Assembly (NCBI GenBank): GCA_031258195.1
Contig: JAIRNF010000004.1
Coordinates: 1 to 55,247 of the forward strand
DNA length: 55,247 nucleotides
Reading direction: 5' to 3'
From: Prevotellaceae bacterium
GTDB lineage: Bacteria > Bacteroidota > Bacteroidia > Bacteroidales > UBA932
In this document: positions 35,954 through 45,910 of the stretch, one piece after another
Numbering within the stretch: the first letter of the stretch is position 1
Layout of the letters: each line of letters opens with the position of its first letter
Notes under the pieces: generated by a model
The model's input: only the letters and a program-made list of their open reading frames with translations
Told to the model about the DNA's origin: nothing
The model's database searches: none
Position numbers and translations under genes: made by a program

Positions 35954-37204
35954 ATGAAAAAGTTAAAGCTAACAGAAGACCGGACTGCTACAGTTTTAGG
36001 TATTGTTGTTATACTACTAGTTATATTTCAGATTAAGCCTCATTGGCCTACATTTAAATGGGATAACGCAGATGTACTAATTAACCACGTTTTTTCTTTC
36101 GATAATTTAGGTCATACCCTTATCGTTTTTTTTTTCTCGCTTCTTGTTATGATGCTTTCCGATTTACTCATGGGGCGATCGGTGGTATCAAGCTTGCGTA
36201 GCTTTCCCGTTGTCTTTATTCTCACTTTCATAGGAATGACAATTGGTGGAAATCAATTTATGAATGCTTGGGGATTCGAAACGGTAATATTTTGCCTTCT
36301 CATCGGGTTATTTATCAGCAACGTATTTGGAACGCCGATATGGCTTAAAAACTCGCTTTCATCCGAACTTTTTGTAAAAATCGGTTTGGTTATTTTAGGT
36401 ACCACGGTGCTATTTGGTGATCTGCTTAAAGCAGGCGGTTTAGGGCTTATCCAGTCGGTAGTTGTAGTATTCTCAGTATGGTATTTCTCATTCTGGGTAT
36501 GTAAGAAAATGAAGGTAGATAAAGAAATGTCAGTGATGCTGTCAAGTGCCGTTTCTATCTGTGGCGTATCGGCTGCTGTTGCTACCGCAGGAGTAATAAA
36601 AGGAGATAAAGTTAAGCTTTCTTACGTCGTTTCGCTGGTGCTGATATGCGCATTACCTATGATTATTTTTATGCCATACCTTGCCAAATGGTTGGGGCTT
36701 AACGCCCCTATGGCTGGCGCATGGATTGGCGGCACAATAGATACTACCGGAGCTGTGGTTGCCACAGGAAGTATCTATGGCGAAGAAGCGTTGAAGTATG
36801 CGTCTATTGTAAAATTTTCTCAAAATGTGTTGCTAGGTATTGCGGCCTTTATAATTTCTGTATATTGGACTTATACTAAAAAAGAAGTAGGAGAGGCTGA
36901 AAAGCCTACGGCAAAGGTGATTTGGCAGCGTTTTCCTAAATTTGTACTAGGATTTATCGGAGCATCGCTATTGTTCTCATTTGCCGTAAGCGACGGTGTT
37001 GTTGTGGAAGCCCAGCCGATTCTAAAGAAAATGCAAGGGCTTTGGTTTGCGCTGGCATTTACGTCTATAGGTTTAGAAACAAATATACGTAGTCTCGTGT
37101 CTAAGCAAAACGGAAAAGCAACTACGGCTTTTCTTATCGCTCAGTTGTTCAATATACTCATAACGCTATTAGTAGCATGGGTATTGTTCGGAATATCTTG
37201 GTAA
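35954..37204 (+). CDS. YeiH/UPF0324 family putative sulfate exporter
   Basis: This is a 416-residue membrane protein with about eleven helices. It has the family phrases SSAVSICGVSAAVATAGVIKGDK, WIGGTIDTTGAVVATGS and KFSQNVLLGIAAF, typical of YeiH-type transporters (Cons_hypoth698). The substrate is not established for the family; sulfate or sulfonate export has been proposed for some members. An unusually long N-terminal region (1-60) with an extra hydrophobic segment precedes the conserved core. It begins 23 bases after mgsA. Confidence 0.85.
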   Translation: MKKLKLTEDRTATVLGIVVILLVIFQIKPHWPTFKWDNADVLINHVFSFDNLGHTLIVFFFSLLVMMLSDLLMGRSVVSSLRSFPVVFILTFIGMTIGGNQFMNAWGFETVIFCLLIGLFISNVFGTPIWLKNSLSSELFVKIGLVILGTTVLFGDLLKAGGLGLIQSVVVVFSVWYFSFWVCKKMKVDKEMSVMLSSAVSICGVSAAVATAGVIKGDKVKLSYVVSLVLICALPMIIFMPYLAKWLGLNAPMAGAWIGGTIDTTGAVVATGSIYGEEALKYASIVKFSQNVLLGIAAFIISVYWTYTKKEVGEAEKPTAKVIWQRFPKFVLGFIGASLLFSFAVSDGVVVEAQPILKKMQGLWFALAFTSIGLETNIRSLVSKQNGKATTAFLIAQLFNILITLLVAWVLFGISW

Positions 37205-37280
37205 TGCCATAATTTTAGCTGGAAACTCGATATTTATTTTTATTTTTATCCGATCTATTTAAAATATATCTATTATTACT

Positions 37281-38222
37281 ATGACAGAACTACTAAAGAC
37301 AGAGCATCTGGAGAAGCGATACGCTAATCACTTGGCTTTAGATGATGTAAGCATAAGCGTTCCGGAGGGGCAAATCTTTGGCTTGCTAGGACCTAACGGA
37401 GCGGGGAAAACGACCCTTATACGAATGATCAATCAGATTACAGCTCCTGATAAAGGTTCTATTTATTTTAAGGGTGGAAAAATGACATCTGACGATGTTT
37501 ATAACATTGGCTATCTTCCTGAAGAACGAGGGCTGTATAAAAAGATGAAAGTGGGAGAACAAGCGCTTTATCTTGCGCAGTTAAAAGGACTTTCTAAGAA
37601 CGACGCGCTACAATCCTTAAAAAAATGGTTCAAAAAATTCGAAATTCAGAACTGGTGGGATCGTAAAGTTGAAGAGTTATCTAAAGGGATGGCTCAGAAA
37701 GTACAGTTCATCATAACCATTCTTCACGATCCTGAACTACTAATATTTGACGAACCTTTTAGTGGTTTCGACCCTATTAATGTTAACCTGTTGAAAAATG
37801 AAATTTTAGACCTGAAACGTAGAGGAAGAACTATTATTTTTTCTACACATAATATGGGATCGGTTGAAGAACTTTGCGATCATATTGCGCTTATCAATAA
37901 ATCCCGTAAAGTGTTGGATGGGCAAATAGATGAAGTGCGCCGTAAGTATGGCGACAACATATACGAATTAGGCTTTAAGGGCGAGTTGGATAAGCTGAAC
38001 GGAATATTAACAGACAGCTATGAAATAGTAAGCGAAGAGCAAAGCGATAGTATGAATTTGGTTAAAATAAAAATTCTGAAAGAAGAAAAACCAAACTACT
38101 TGCTATCGTTGCTTATTTCGCAGGTAGAAGTACTTCACTTTAATGAGATAATCCCTAGTATGAATGACATATTCATTAAGGTAGTGGGCGATACAAATAT
38201 GGTTATGAACGATAATAAATAA
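37281..38222 (+). CDS. ABC transporter ATP-binding protein (NatA-like)
   Basis: This is a 313-residue ATPase subunit of an ABC-2 exporter. Walker A is GPNGAGKTT near residue 36, the signature is LSKGMAQKVQF near 135, Walker B is LLIFDEPFSGFDP near 153, and the switch His is in FSTHNMGSVEELCDH near 190. A C-terminal extension of about 90 residues (DUF4162-like) follows, as in NatA and related sodium or antibiotic exporters. It is 11 bases upstream of its membrane partner. The exported substrate is unknown. Confidence 0.92.
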   Translation: MTELLKTEHLEKRYANHLALDDVSISVPEGQIFGLLGPNGAGKTTLIRMINQITAPDKGSIYFKGGKMTSDDVYNIGYLPEERGLYKKMKVGEQALYLAQLKGLSKNDALQSLKKWFKKFEIQNWWDRKVEELSKGMAQKVQFIITILHDPELLIFDEPFSGFDPINVNLLKNEILDLKRRGRTIIFSTHNMGSVEELCDHIALINKSRKVLDGQIDEVRRKYGDNIYELGFKGELDKLNGILTDSYEIVSEEQSDSMNLVKIKILKEEKPNYLLSLLISQVEVLHFNEIIPSMNDIFIKVVGDTNMVMNDNK

Positions 38223-38233
38223 AGCGAAGAAAG

Positions 38234-39553
38234 ATGAATAAAATATTACTTGTTATAAAACGCGAGTTTCTTACAAGAGTAAAGAAAAAATCGTTCATTG
38301 TAATGACCATTCTCGGTCCGGTATTTCTTGCCGGATTTATGCTTGCGCCGATGTTGATTATGCAGATCAGGGATACAGAAGAGAAAGAAATGTTAGTTGC
38401 AGATCAAACAGGTTTGTTTGCAGATCGGCTGCACAGTACCGATCTTGTAAAATACACAGCTGTACAATTTGTTCCTGCTGATAGCTTAAAAAATAGGCTT
38501 CTTAACGGAAAAAGCTATGCTCTGTTGTATATAGAAGGAAAACCGAATGAAGAGCCTGTAAAAGTCACTATTTATTCAGAAAAGCAGCTTAGTGTGGATA
38601 TACAAGGAAGTACCAGAAGGCAGCTTGAGAATGTTATTGAGAAGAAGAGGCTGATGGGGTATAATATTGAAAATATTGACGAAATACTTGCTTCGCTTAA
38701 AGTAAATATAAATGTTGCAACTGTTCGTTGGGATAAAGACGGAGGAGAAAGAGAAAGCCATACAGGCGCATTGATGGGAGCGGCTTACGTTGCCAGCTTT
38801 GCCATATATATGTTCATATTTATGTTCGGAAGTATGGTAATGCGCGGAGTAATTGAGGAAAAATCGAACCGTATTGTAGAAGTCATAATATCTTCAATAA
38901 AGCCATTCCAGCTTATGCTGGGCAAGATTTTAGGTATTGCAATGGTCGGTTTGTTACAGTTTGCCATATGGATATTGCTTACACTTGGAATTGTTATGGC
39001 TGTTGGTAGTATGATTGCCGGCGATATGCAGCAAGTAGCTGCAGAGCAGATTGAAGCGGTACAGCAAGCAAGCGGTGGGCTTTCTTCTATGCTAAACACT
39101 AATTCTCTTTCTGCAATGCTTTCAGGAATTCCTTTTACAAGCATACTCATATCATTCTTATTCTATTTCCTCGGCGGGTATCTGCTTTATGCTGCATTGT
39201 TTGCGGCAATTGGTTCTGCAGTAGAAAACGAGGCAGACACACAGCAGCTGGTTATTCCGGTTACAATACCCATTATAGTAGGCTTGTTTATCATGATGCA
39301 TTCATTCCAATATCCCGATAGTTCGCTGTCGTTTTGGGCATCCATGATACCATTTACCTCGCCAATGGTAATGATGGCGAGAGTTCCGTTTGGCGTGCCT
39401 ATGTGGGAATTAGCCCTTTCCATCGCAATTTTATTTGCTACATTTATTCTCCTAACTTGGTTTACCGCTAAGATATATCGCGTAGGTATTTTAATGTATG
39501 GTAAGAAACCGTCGTTAAAAGAAATGATGAAGTGGGTAAGCTATAAGAATTGA
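38234..39553 (+). CDS. ABC-2 type transporter permease (NatB-like)
   Basis: This 439-residue permease starts with the typical KREFLTRVKKKSFIVMTILGPVF segment (TM1 near 22-42). A large extracytoplasmic domain follows, then five or six helices after residue 180 with GVIEEKSNRIVEVIISSIKPFQLMLGKILGIA, the conserved ABC-2 motif. It pairs with the upstream ATPase in a two-gene operon that ends in a long hairpin. The NatA/NatB-like class handles sodium, lipids or peptides; nothing here decides which. Confidence 0.9.
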   Translation: MNKILLVIKREFLTRVKKKSFIVMTILGPVFLAGFMLAPMLIMQIRDTEEKEMLVADQTGLFADRLHSTDLVKYTAVQFVPADSLKNRLLNGKSYALLYIEGKPNEEPVKVTIYSEKQLSVDIQGSTRRQLENVIEKKRLMGYNIENIDEILASLKVNINVATVRWDKDGGERESHTGALMGAAYVASFAIYMFIFMFGSMVMRGVIEEKSNRIVEVIISSIKPFQLMLGKILGIAMVGLLQFAIWILLTLGIVMAVGSMIAGDMQQVAAEQIEAVQQASGGLSSMLNTNSLSAMLSGIPFTSILISFLFYFLGGYLLYAALFAAIGSAVENEADTQQLVIPVTIPIIVGLFIMMHSFQYPDSSLSFWASMIPFTSPMVMMARVPFGVPMWELALSIAILFATFILLTWFTAKIYRVGILMYGKKPSLKEMMKWVSYKN

Positions 39554-39570
39554 TAATTTAAGGATGAAAA

Positions 39571-39623
39571 GATAAAAGAACAAAGACATAGTATTTAATC
39601 CTATAAATCTTTGTTCTTTTATC
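39571..39623 (+). terminator. Long hairpin after the ABC exporter operon
   Basis: A perfect 16-bp inverted repeat (gataaaagaacaaaga and its complement) with a 21-nt loop lies 17 bp after the permease stop. The right arm is T-rich, so it can act as a terminator although its GC content is low. Confidence 0.6.
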
Positions 39624-39663
39624 ATTGTACCGTATAAAATATTACTTACCAAAACAATAAATA

Positions 39664-41379
39664 ATGAAACGAATTTATACAATACTTTTCTTGCTTGTTG
39701 CTATAGCATTTGTAAAGCCTTCGTCTGCTTGTACAAATTTACTGGTAACCAAAGGAGCATCAACAGACGGATCAACGTTTATATCGTATAGTGCAGATGC
39801 TCATGTGCTATATGGCGAACTTTATTTTTGGGAAGCTGCTAAATACCCTGCGGGTACTCTACGAAAGGTAATAGAATGGGATACAGGAAAGTATTTGGGA
39901 GAAATACCTGAGGTTGCTGAGACTTATCGTGTAATAGGTAATATGAACGAACATTCGTTAGCTATTGCTGAAACCACCTATGGCGGGCGTCATGAGTTGG
40001 AAGATTCTACAGGTATTATAGACTACGGAAGCCTGATCTATATCACGCTTCAGCGCGCTAAGAATGCACGCGAAGCCGTTAAGATTATGACAGATTTAGT
40101 GGCTGAGCATGGCTATTGTTCAAGTGGCGAATCGTTTTCTATTTGCGATCCTAACGAAGTATGGATACTGGAGCTGATTGGCAAGGGAATTAAAATGGTT
40201 AACGGAAAAAATGTAAATAAAGGCGCTGTATGGGTGGCAGTACGTATTCCCGACGGATATGTATCAGGACACGCTAATCAGGCACGTATTCAAACATTTC
40301 CGTTAGAAAATGGAAAAACTTCCATTTCATCCAAGAATATAAATAAAATATTTAATCCCGAAGTTGAAGTTGTATATGCTGCTGATGTTATTTCTTTTGC
40401 AAAAGAAGCAGGGTACTACAACGGAGCGGATAAAGATTTCAGCTTTTCTGATACTTATAATCCAATTGATTTTGGCGGCGCGCGTGGTTGTGATGCCCGC
40501 GTATGGTCTTTCTTTAAAGGTGTAAATAATGATATGTGGAAGTATCAGTCGTACGCAATGGGGTACGATTTATCGGAGCGTATGCCACTCTATATTAAGC
40601 CTGATAAGAAGCTATCGATGCAGGATGTTGCCGACCGCATGCGCGATCATTACGAAGGCACAGAAATGGATATGACAAAAGATATAGGAGCAGGTCCTTT
40701 TGCTTTACCATACCGTTGGCGTCCAATGAGTTTTGAGGTTGACGGACAAAAATATGTGCACGAGCGCGCTATTGCCACGCAGCAAACAGGTTTTTGGTTT
40801 GTAGCGCAATGCCGTGGCTGGCTACCAAATCCAATTGGAGGTATTATTTGGTTTGGGGTAGATGATGCTTCAACATCATGCTTAACTCCAATTTATTGTT
40901 CAAGTACACGTGTACCCGAAACTTTTGCGGTAGGTAACGGAGATTTATTAACTTACTCTGATAATGCTGCATTTTGGGTATTTAGCAGGGTTACAAACTT
41001 TGCATACTTGAGATATGATGTTATGAGCGCTGATATTATTAAAGTTCAGCAGGAGTTGGAAAAGAAACATCAGGAAGAAGTAAAGCAAGTAGATGCAAAA
41101 GCACTAGAACTATACAAAACAAATCCCGATCAGGCTATTGCTTACCTTACAGACTTCTCTGTAAAAACTGCAAACAGCATGGTCTCTCGTTGGAAAGAGT
41201 TGGACAATTATCTGTTGGTAAAATATATTGATGGCAATATCAAGAAAGAAAAAGACGGCAAATTCGAACGTACACCATATGGTGGAGCTGTTTCGCCTAG
41301 TCAGCCGCAGCTACCTGAAAAATGGAGGCGCGCTATTGTAAATGATGCCGGAGAAACGCTAAAAGCATACGATAAATAG
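39664..41379 (+). CDS. Secreted C69 family dipeptidase (copy 1)
   Basis: This is a 571-residue exported peptidase. Signal peptide cleavage before Cys23 (SSACTNLLVTKGAS) would expose the N-terminal cysteine nucleophile of C69 Ntn-hydrolases. Family phrases include GNMNEHSLAIAETTYGG, GESFSICDPNEVWILELIGKG and HANQARIQTFPLE. It is expected to cleave dipeptides in the periplasm. The next gene is a close paralog (large blocks identical), separated by a terminator, so the two are a tandem duplication with separate transcription. The neighbourhood also holds a peptide transporter and glutamate-related genes. Confidence 0.92.
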   Translation: MKRIYTILFLLVAIAFVKPSSACTNLLVTKGASTDGSTFISYSADAHVLYGELYFWEAAKYPAGTLRKVIEWDTGKYLGEIPEVAETYRVIGNMNEHSLAIAETTYGGRHELEDSTGIIDYGSLIYITLQRAKNAREAVKIMTDLVAEHGYCSSGESFSICDPNEVWILELIGKGIKMVNGKNVNKGAVWVAVRIPDGYVSGHANQARIQTFPLENGKTSISSKNINKIFNPEVEVVYAADVISFAKEAGYYNGADKDFSFSDTYNPIDFGGARGCDARVWSFFKGVNNDMWKYQSYAMGYDLSERMPLYIKPDKKLSMQDVADRMRDHYEGTEMDMTKDIGAGPFALPYRWRPMSFEVDGQKYVHERAIATQQTGFWFVAQCRGWLPNPIGGIIWFGVDDASTSCLTPIYCSSTRVPETFAVGNGDLLTYSDNAAFWVFSRVTNFAYLRYDVMSADIIKVQQELEKKHQEEVKQVDAKALELYKTNPDQAIAYLTDFSVKTANSMVSRWKELDNYLLVKYIDGNIKKEKDGKFERTPYGGAVSPSQPQLPEKWRRAIVNDAGETLKAYDK

Positions 41380-41402
41380 CTTTATATAGCTTTCGTTTTT
41401 TT

Positions 41403-41440
41403 CGAGAGGGTAATCTAATTTAGATTGCCCTCTTTATTTT
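41403..41440 (+). terminator. Terminator between the two C69 dipeptidase genes
   Basis: A 13-bp stem (agagggtaatcta with its complement, one G-T pair) and a very short loop are followed by ttattttc, about 25 bp after the first dipeptidase. It separates the two paralogs into different transcripts. Confidence 0.75.
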
Positions 41441-41543
41441 CTGTAGATTTATTTAGCTCTATATTTTATATTATAAGCGTATATTTACTAGCCATAAATC
41501 ATAGCTTAGATAATTATTCTATTATAACTAAACCTAATATACC

Positions 41544-43256
41544 ATGAAAAAGCTTTTAAGTATATTGGTACTATTTGCTGCATTAGCGACGGTAAAACCT
41601 GCGAGCGGCTGTACCAATTTTCTTGTAACCAAAGGGGCGTCAACCGATGGTTCTACTTTCCTTTCCTATTGTTTTGATATGCACACCCATTATGGCGAGC
41701 TGTACTTCTGGCCCGACGCAACCTATCCGGAGGGGACAATGTTACCGATAATAGAATGGGATACCTATAAACCGCTTGGAGAAATAAAACAGGTACGCCA
41801 AACCTACAGTGTTGTCGGCAATATGAACGAACATTCGTTAGCAATTAGCGAGACTACTTTTGGCGGTCGTAAAGAGCTTGCGGATTCTACTGGTATTATG
41901 GATTATGGAGCGATGATATTTGTAACACTTCAACGTGCAAAAAATGCTCGCGAAGCAATTAAAATAATGACAGAACTTGCCAATGAGTATGGCTACTATT
42001 CAGGCGGCGAATCATATTCCATTTGCGATCCAAATGAAGTTTGGATTCTTGAGCTGATAGGAAAGGGAACAAAAATAGTAAACAGTAAAAATGTAAATAA
42101 AGGTGCCGTATGGGTAGCCGTTCGGATACCCGATGGATATGTTGCGGCACATGCCAATCAGGCACGTATTAGAACGTTTCCGTTAGAAAATGGAAAAACA
42201 TCTATCTCTTCAAAAAATATGGAGAAAATATTTAATTCTGAAGTTGATGTTGTATATGCGCATGATGTTATTTCTTTTGCAAAAGAGGCTGGATACTATA
42301 ACGGAGTGGACAAAGACTTCAGCTTCTCAGATACTTACCATCCTGTTACGTTTAGCGGCGCTCGCGCATGCGAAGCCCGTGTATGGTCTTTCTTTAAGGG
42401 TATTAACAGCGATATGATGAAGTATGAATCGTATGCGACGGGACACGACTTAACCAATCGAATGCCGTTATATATTAAAGCTGATAAGAAGTTGTCGTTA
42501 GAAGATATTGCAGCTTGGATGCGCGATCACTACGAAGGATCGGTGTTAGATACAAGAGCTGGTATGGGCTCAGGACCTTATGGGCTGCCTTATCGTTGGC
42601 GTCCGGGAAGCTTTACTGTTGACGGACGAAAATATGTAAAAGAGCGTACTATCGCTACACAGCAGACAGCATTCTGGTCGATTGCTCAATGTCGTAGTTG
42701 GATGCTAAATGCAATAGGTGGTATCCTTTGGTTTGGTGTTGACGATGCTGCAAATTCTTGCTTAACACCCATATACTGTTCTACGACAAGTGTACCCGAA
42801 GCCTTTGCTGTTGGGAATGGGGATTTGCTCACATACTCTGATAATTCTGCTTTTTGGACATTCTCTAGCGTAGCAGCAAAAGCCTACGCGCGTTATGATT
42901 CTGTTAGCGTAGATATTCGAAAAGTTCAGCAAGAACTGGAGAGGAAGCATATGGCGAGCGTTAAAGAAATAGATAAGAAAGCGTTAGAGCTATATAAAAC
43001 ATCGCCGGAAGAGGCTATAACGCTGCTTACTGACTTTTCTGTAAAAACAGCTAGTAATATGGTTGACCGATGGAAAGAGCTGGATCATTTTCTTCTTGTA
43101 AGATATATTGACGGGGGGATTAAAAAAGTAAGGGATGGAAAGTTTGAGCGTACTCCATATGGTAGAACGGAGTACCCTATGCAGCCTCAATTTCCAGATA
43201 AGTTTAACCGTGTAATAGTTGAAGATGAGGGGGAGACGTTAAAATATCTCGATTAA
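41544..43256 (+). CDS. Secreted C69 family dipeptidase (copy 2)
   Basis: This 570-residue paralog of the preceding gene has the same architecture: a signal peptide of 22 residues and then Cys23 in SGCTNFLVTKGAS as the N-terminal nucleophile. The blocks GNMNEHSLAISETTFGG, ICDPNEVWILELIGKG and YWRP-type motifs (LPYRWRPGSF) are shared. The two differ mostly in the substrate-facing and surface segments (for example YCFDMHTHYGELYFW against YSADAHVLYGELYFW), so specificity may have diverged. It ends ten bases from a convergent gene, leaving no room for a separate terminator. Confidence 0.92.
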   Translation: MKKLLSILVLFAALATVKPASGCTNFLVTKGASTDGSTFLSYCFDMHTHYGELYFWPDATYPEGTMLPIIEWDTYKPLGEIKQVRQTYSVVGNMNEHSLAISETTFGGRKELADSTGIMDYGAMIFVTLQRAKNAREAIKIMTELANEYGYYSGGESYSICDPNEVWILELIGKGTKIVNSKNVNKGAVWVAVRIPDGYVAAHANQARIRTFPLENGKTSISSKNMEKIFNSEVDVVYAHDVISFAKEAGYYNGVDKDFSFSDTYHPVTFSGARACEARVWSFFKGINSDMMKYESYATGHDLTNRMPLYIKADKKLSLEDIAAWMRDHYEGSVLDTRAGMGSGPYGLPYRWRPGSFTVDGRKYVKERTIATQQTAFWSIAQCRSWMLNAIGGILWFGVDDAANSCLTPIYCSTTSVPEAFAVGNGDLLTYSDNSAFWTFSSVAAKAYARYDSVSVDIRKVQQELERKHMASVKEIDKKALELYKTSPEEAITLLTDFSVKTASNMVDRWKELDHFLLVRYIDGGIKKVRDGKFERTPYGRTEYPMQPQFPDKFNRVIVEDEGETLKYLD

Positions 43257-43265
43257 TAAAGCGAT

Positions 43266-44528
43266 TTAATTTAACAGGAATATAAGAGAATTTGTATGAT
43301 AGCTTACAATACATTTATATTTACTTAGTATTGGATAGCCAATTAATCCGTCTAAGTTTACATCTTTAGCAGCATTTAGATGATCGATATTCGAAAATAT
43401 AGTAGGGGTATTTTTGAAGCTAAGATCGCCTATTTCAAGCTTCTTTATTTTTCCTGATTTCTTTTTTACTCCTTTCGTATCTCCCCCCATTAGCTTAGTG
43501 GTTTTTGTTCTTTTGATAGCATTTTGTAGCTCGTCAAGTCTTTTATCTGTTATTAGGTTCGAAGATGCGCCGCAATCAATTCCCATTATATATTCTTTTG
43601 TGTCTATGTTCATTGTTACATAAGGTATATGACCAATTTGTTTCATAGGCACAATATTCGATACTTTCTGCTGAGACGAAAGTAAATCGATGTACTCTTT
43701 CGTATAATCTTTTTTTACTAACGTAATAGTTTTTTCTGCATAATCGTATATTACGTCAAAATCTTTAATAATAGCGTAACCAATCAACCCGTGTATGGGC
43801 ATCTTACGCTTTTCAAGTTGGCTTAAATCAGATGCCATTACTTCCATATCCTTGCCTTTTAAATCTGCAAATTCGAACGATGCTATTTTTTTAGTAAAGT
43901 TTACCATTTTGTTGCCTGCAACTCCTTTGGATGTGGTAATTGATGATTGGTTGCTATCGTTTTTGGTATAGTATTTTGAATTTAGAACAATAGAAGGGGC
44001 GCCGCTATCAAAAATGAAGTTTTGCTCTTTACCGTCAACCTTTACTTTTACAACCGGAAGCTTATCTAAAAGTGTAAATGGAATATTTATTATATCCGGA
44101 GCATTATCGGTATTAATGGATAATTCACTTTGCTTCTTTGTCTGAGTTCCCACTCCCTCAATACTAATCTCTTTTAATTCGTCCTGAGGGTTATACGTAA
44201 ATGAGACAGCTCGTTTTTTTGAATTGCTAAAATAAGCATCGCAGATTGCTATATAACCATTCTCTTTCTTTGTATTTTCAATATATAGGGCGCTATCAAC
44301 AGTTGTGTTAAGTTGATTTACTGTCGCATGTGAAATCTTTAAAGAAACAGGCATTTGATACCCCGTCATTTCGAAATTTTCATCCAATAATGGCTCTATC
44401 TTGGTGGCCGATTTTGTATTAATACATTCTACAAATGCCTTAATTACATTTTTGCCGCTTGTAGTTTCTTGCGCAAATACGCATTGTGCAAAAAGCAGGA
44501 TACAAATACTAAGGAATACTTTTCTCAT
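43266..44528 (-). CDS. Exported retropepsin-like aspartic protease homolog with two lobes
   Basis: This is a 420-residue protein with a signal peptide (1-20). After an N-terminal NTF2-like region (25-125) two retropepsin-like lobes follow. The first has FIFDSGAPSIVLN with Asp174 and later HGLIGYAIIKDFDVIYDY; the second has MGIDCGASSNLI with Asp318 and LDGLIGYPILSKYKCIVSYH. Each lobe thus has a D-S/C-GA motif and a hydrophobic-GLIGY flap-end motif. Two lobes in one chain mimic a pepsin arrangement without dimerisation. DCGA is a non-standard active-site triad, so activity is uncertain. It is the last gene of a three-gene minus-strand set with a peptide transporter and a racemase-like lipoprotein. 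Confidence 0.8.
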   Translation of the reverse strand: MRKVFLSICILLFAQCVFAQETTSGKNVIKAFVECINTKSATKIEPLLDENFEMTGYQMPVSLKISHATVNQLNTTVDSALYIENTKKENGYIAICDAYFSNSKKRAVSFTYNPQDELKEISIEGVGTQTKKQSELSINTDNAPDIINIPFTLLDKLPVVKVKVDGKEQNFIFDSGAPSIVLNSKYYTKNDSNQSSITTSKGVAGNKMVNFTKKIASFEFADLKGKDMEVMASDLSQLEKRKMPIHGLIGYAIIKDFDVIYDYAEKTITLVKKDYTKEYIDLLSSQQKVSNIVPMKQIGHIPYVTMNIDTKEYIMGIDCGASSNLITDKRLDELQNAIKRTKTTKLMGGDTKGVKKKSGKIKKLEIGDLSFKNTPTIFSNIDHLNAAKDVNLDGLIGYPILSKYKCIVSYHTNSLIFLLN

Positions 44529-44588
44529 ACATAATGACTTTTAATTAATACATACTAAATATTATCTCCTCTTAGACATTTATATTTT

Positions 44589-45893
44589 CTAATGCGGCGT
44601 ATTTTTGGGTACTAAAAACTTATTGTAAAATAGCAAGCCTACAATTGTAAGCAACCCTATACCGCTAAAGATTAGCCAGAGTAATGAGGGGTTACTTAAT
44701 TTATCAACAAAATGAACGTACAATGTTGCTCCTAATATACCTCCAACACCGCTTCCTATTACACCATAAAGGAATGAGTAGCCGAGGTAGAGCGCTTTTT
44801 TATCTTCCGGAGCAATAAGCCCCACATAAGAAATGAATTTAGGGTGTGCTGTCATTTCCCCTAAAGTAAATACCGCTATACCTGCCATAAATACCCATAT
44901 GTGTGTTGATATTGCAAGTATAGCCATTCCCAGTGTACCGAAACCGATACCAACAATCATGGTTGGAAGTGCTTTCGTGTTTTTTACTATTGATGATATT
45001 ATTAGTTGTAGTAAAATTATTACACCCGCGTTTATTACGGTTACATGTTCTACATCAAATGTCCACGAAGGGTTTTCAGTAAATAAGGCTAAGGATTTGT
45101 TTACAGCATTATTTAGCGGAGTAGCATCTACATAGTCCTTTACATACCATAAAACCGTATCAAACATTTGAAAGTAGAGAATCCAGAAGCAAGAATAAAT
45201 AGCAATCATAACAACAAACCGATAATCTTTTAGCACAAGTATGGCATCTTTTAGTACTTGTCCTATAGGTTTCGTGTTTTTTGGGCGTGCAGGCTCTTTA
45301 TAAATAAATATATTAAGTATAAGTAATGATGCGGTTGCTATGGCAGCCATGTAGAAGATATAAGAATATGATTTTTCTTTAAGAATAGGGACGAGTATAA
45401 GCGGAAATAAGAATGCGCCAAGATTTATCGACCAATAGAATATATCAAATCCTAGAGTGGAATTCTTTTCATTAGTAGTTCGGGCAATAGTTCCTGAAAT
45501 GATAGGTTTAAAAAAGCCGGCTCCGCATACCATCAGCAGCAAGCTTGCGAATATGGCAGTATAGTTTGTTGCCAATCCCGAGCATAGATATCCGATACTC
45601 ATTACAATAAATGCGCCCATCAATACTTTACGATATCCATATCTATCGGCAATTGCACCGGAAATGATGGGAAGTATATAAAGAATAGGGGTAATGGTGC
45701 TTTTAATAACTCCAACACTTTCTTTCGAAAAACCTATCCCTCCTTCACCGGCATTCATTACAAGGTAAACAGATAGAATAGACATTACACCATAGTATGA
45801 GCCACGCTCGAAGAACTCCATTATGATTACAACCCAATAGTTGCGTGGAAACGAACGTATGCCGCTTTCTTTAGAGGATTCTTTTCTTGCCAT
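44589..45893 (-). CDS. POT/PTR2-like peptide transporter (MFS)
   Basis: This is a 434-residue inner-membrane transporter with about twelve helices. The EFFERGSYYGVMSILSVYL motif in TM1 matches the ExxER(F/G)xYYG signature of proton-coupled oligopeptide transporters, and GAIADRYGYRKVLMGAF is the MFS loop between TM2 and TM3. FKPIISGTIAR matches the next POT block. It probably imports di- or tripeptides, which fits the adjacent exported dipeptidases. It follows the racemase-like lipoprotein gene by 17 bases and precedes the retropepsin-like gene by 60. Confidence 0.82.
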   Translation of the reverse strand: MARKESSKESGIRSFPRNYWVVIIMEFFERGSYYGVMSILSVYLVMNAGEGGIGFSKESVGVIKSTITPILYILPIISGAIADRYGYRKVLMGAFIVMSIGYLCSGLATNYTAIFASLLLMVCGAGFFKPIISGTIARTTNEKNSTLGFDIFYWSINLGAFLFPLILVPILKEKSYSYIFYMAAIATASLLILNIFIYKEPARPKNTKPIGQVLKDAILVLKDYRFVVMIAIYSCFWILYFQMFDTVLWYVKDYVDATPLNNAVNKSLALFTENPSWTFDVEHVTVINAGVIILLQLIISSIVKNTKALPTMIVGIGFGTLGMAILAISTHIWVFMAGIAVFTLGEMTAHPKFISYVGLIAPEDKKALYLGYSFLYGVIGSGVGGILGATLYVHFVDKLSNPSLLWLIFSGIGLLTIVGLLFYNKFLVPKNTPH

Positions 45894-45910
45894 CTTCTGG
45901 TTGAGTTATC

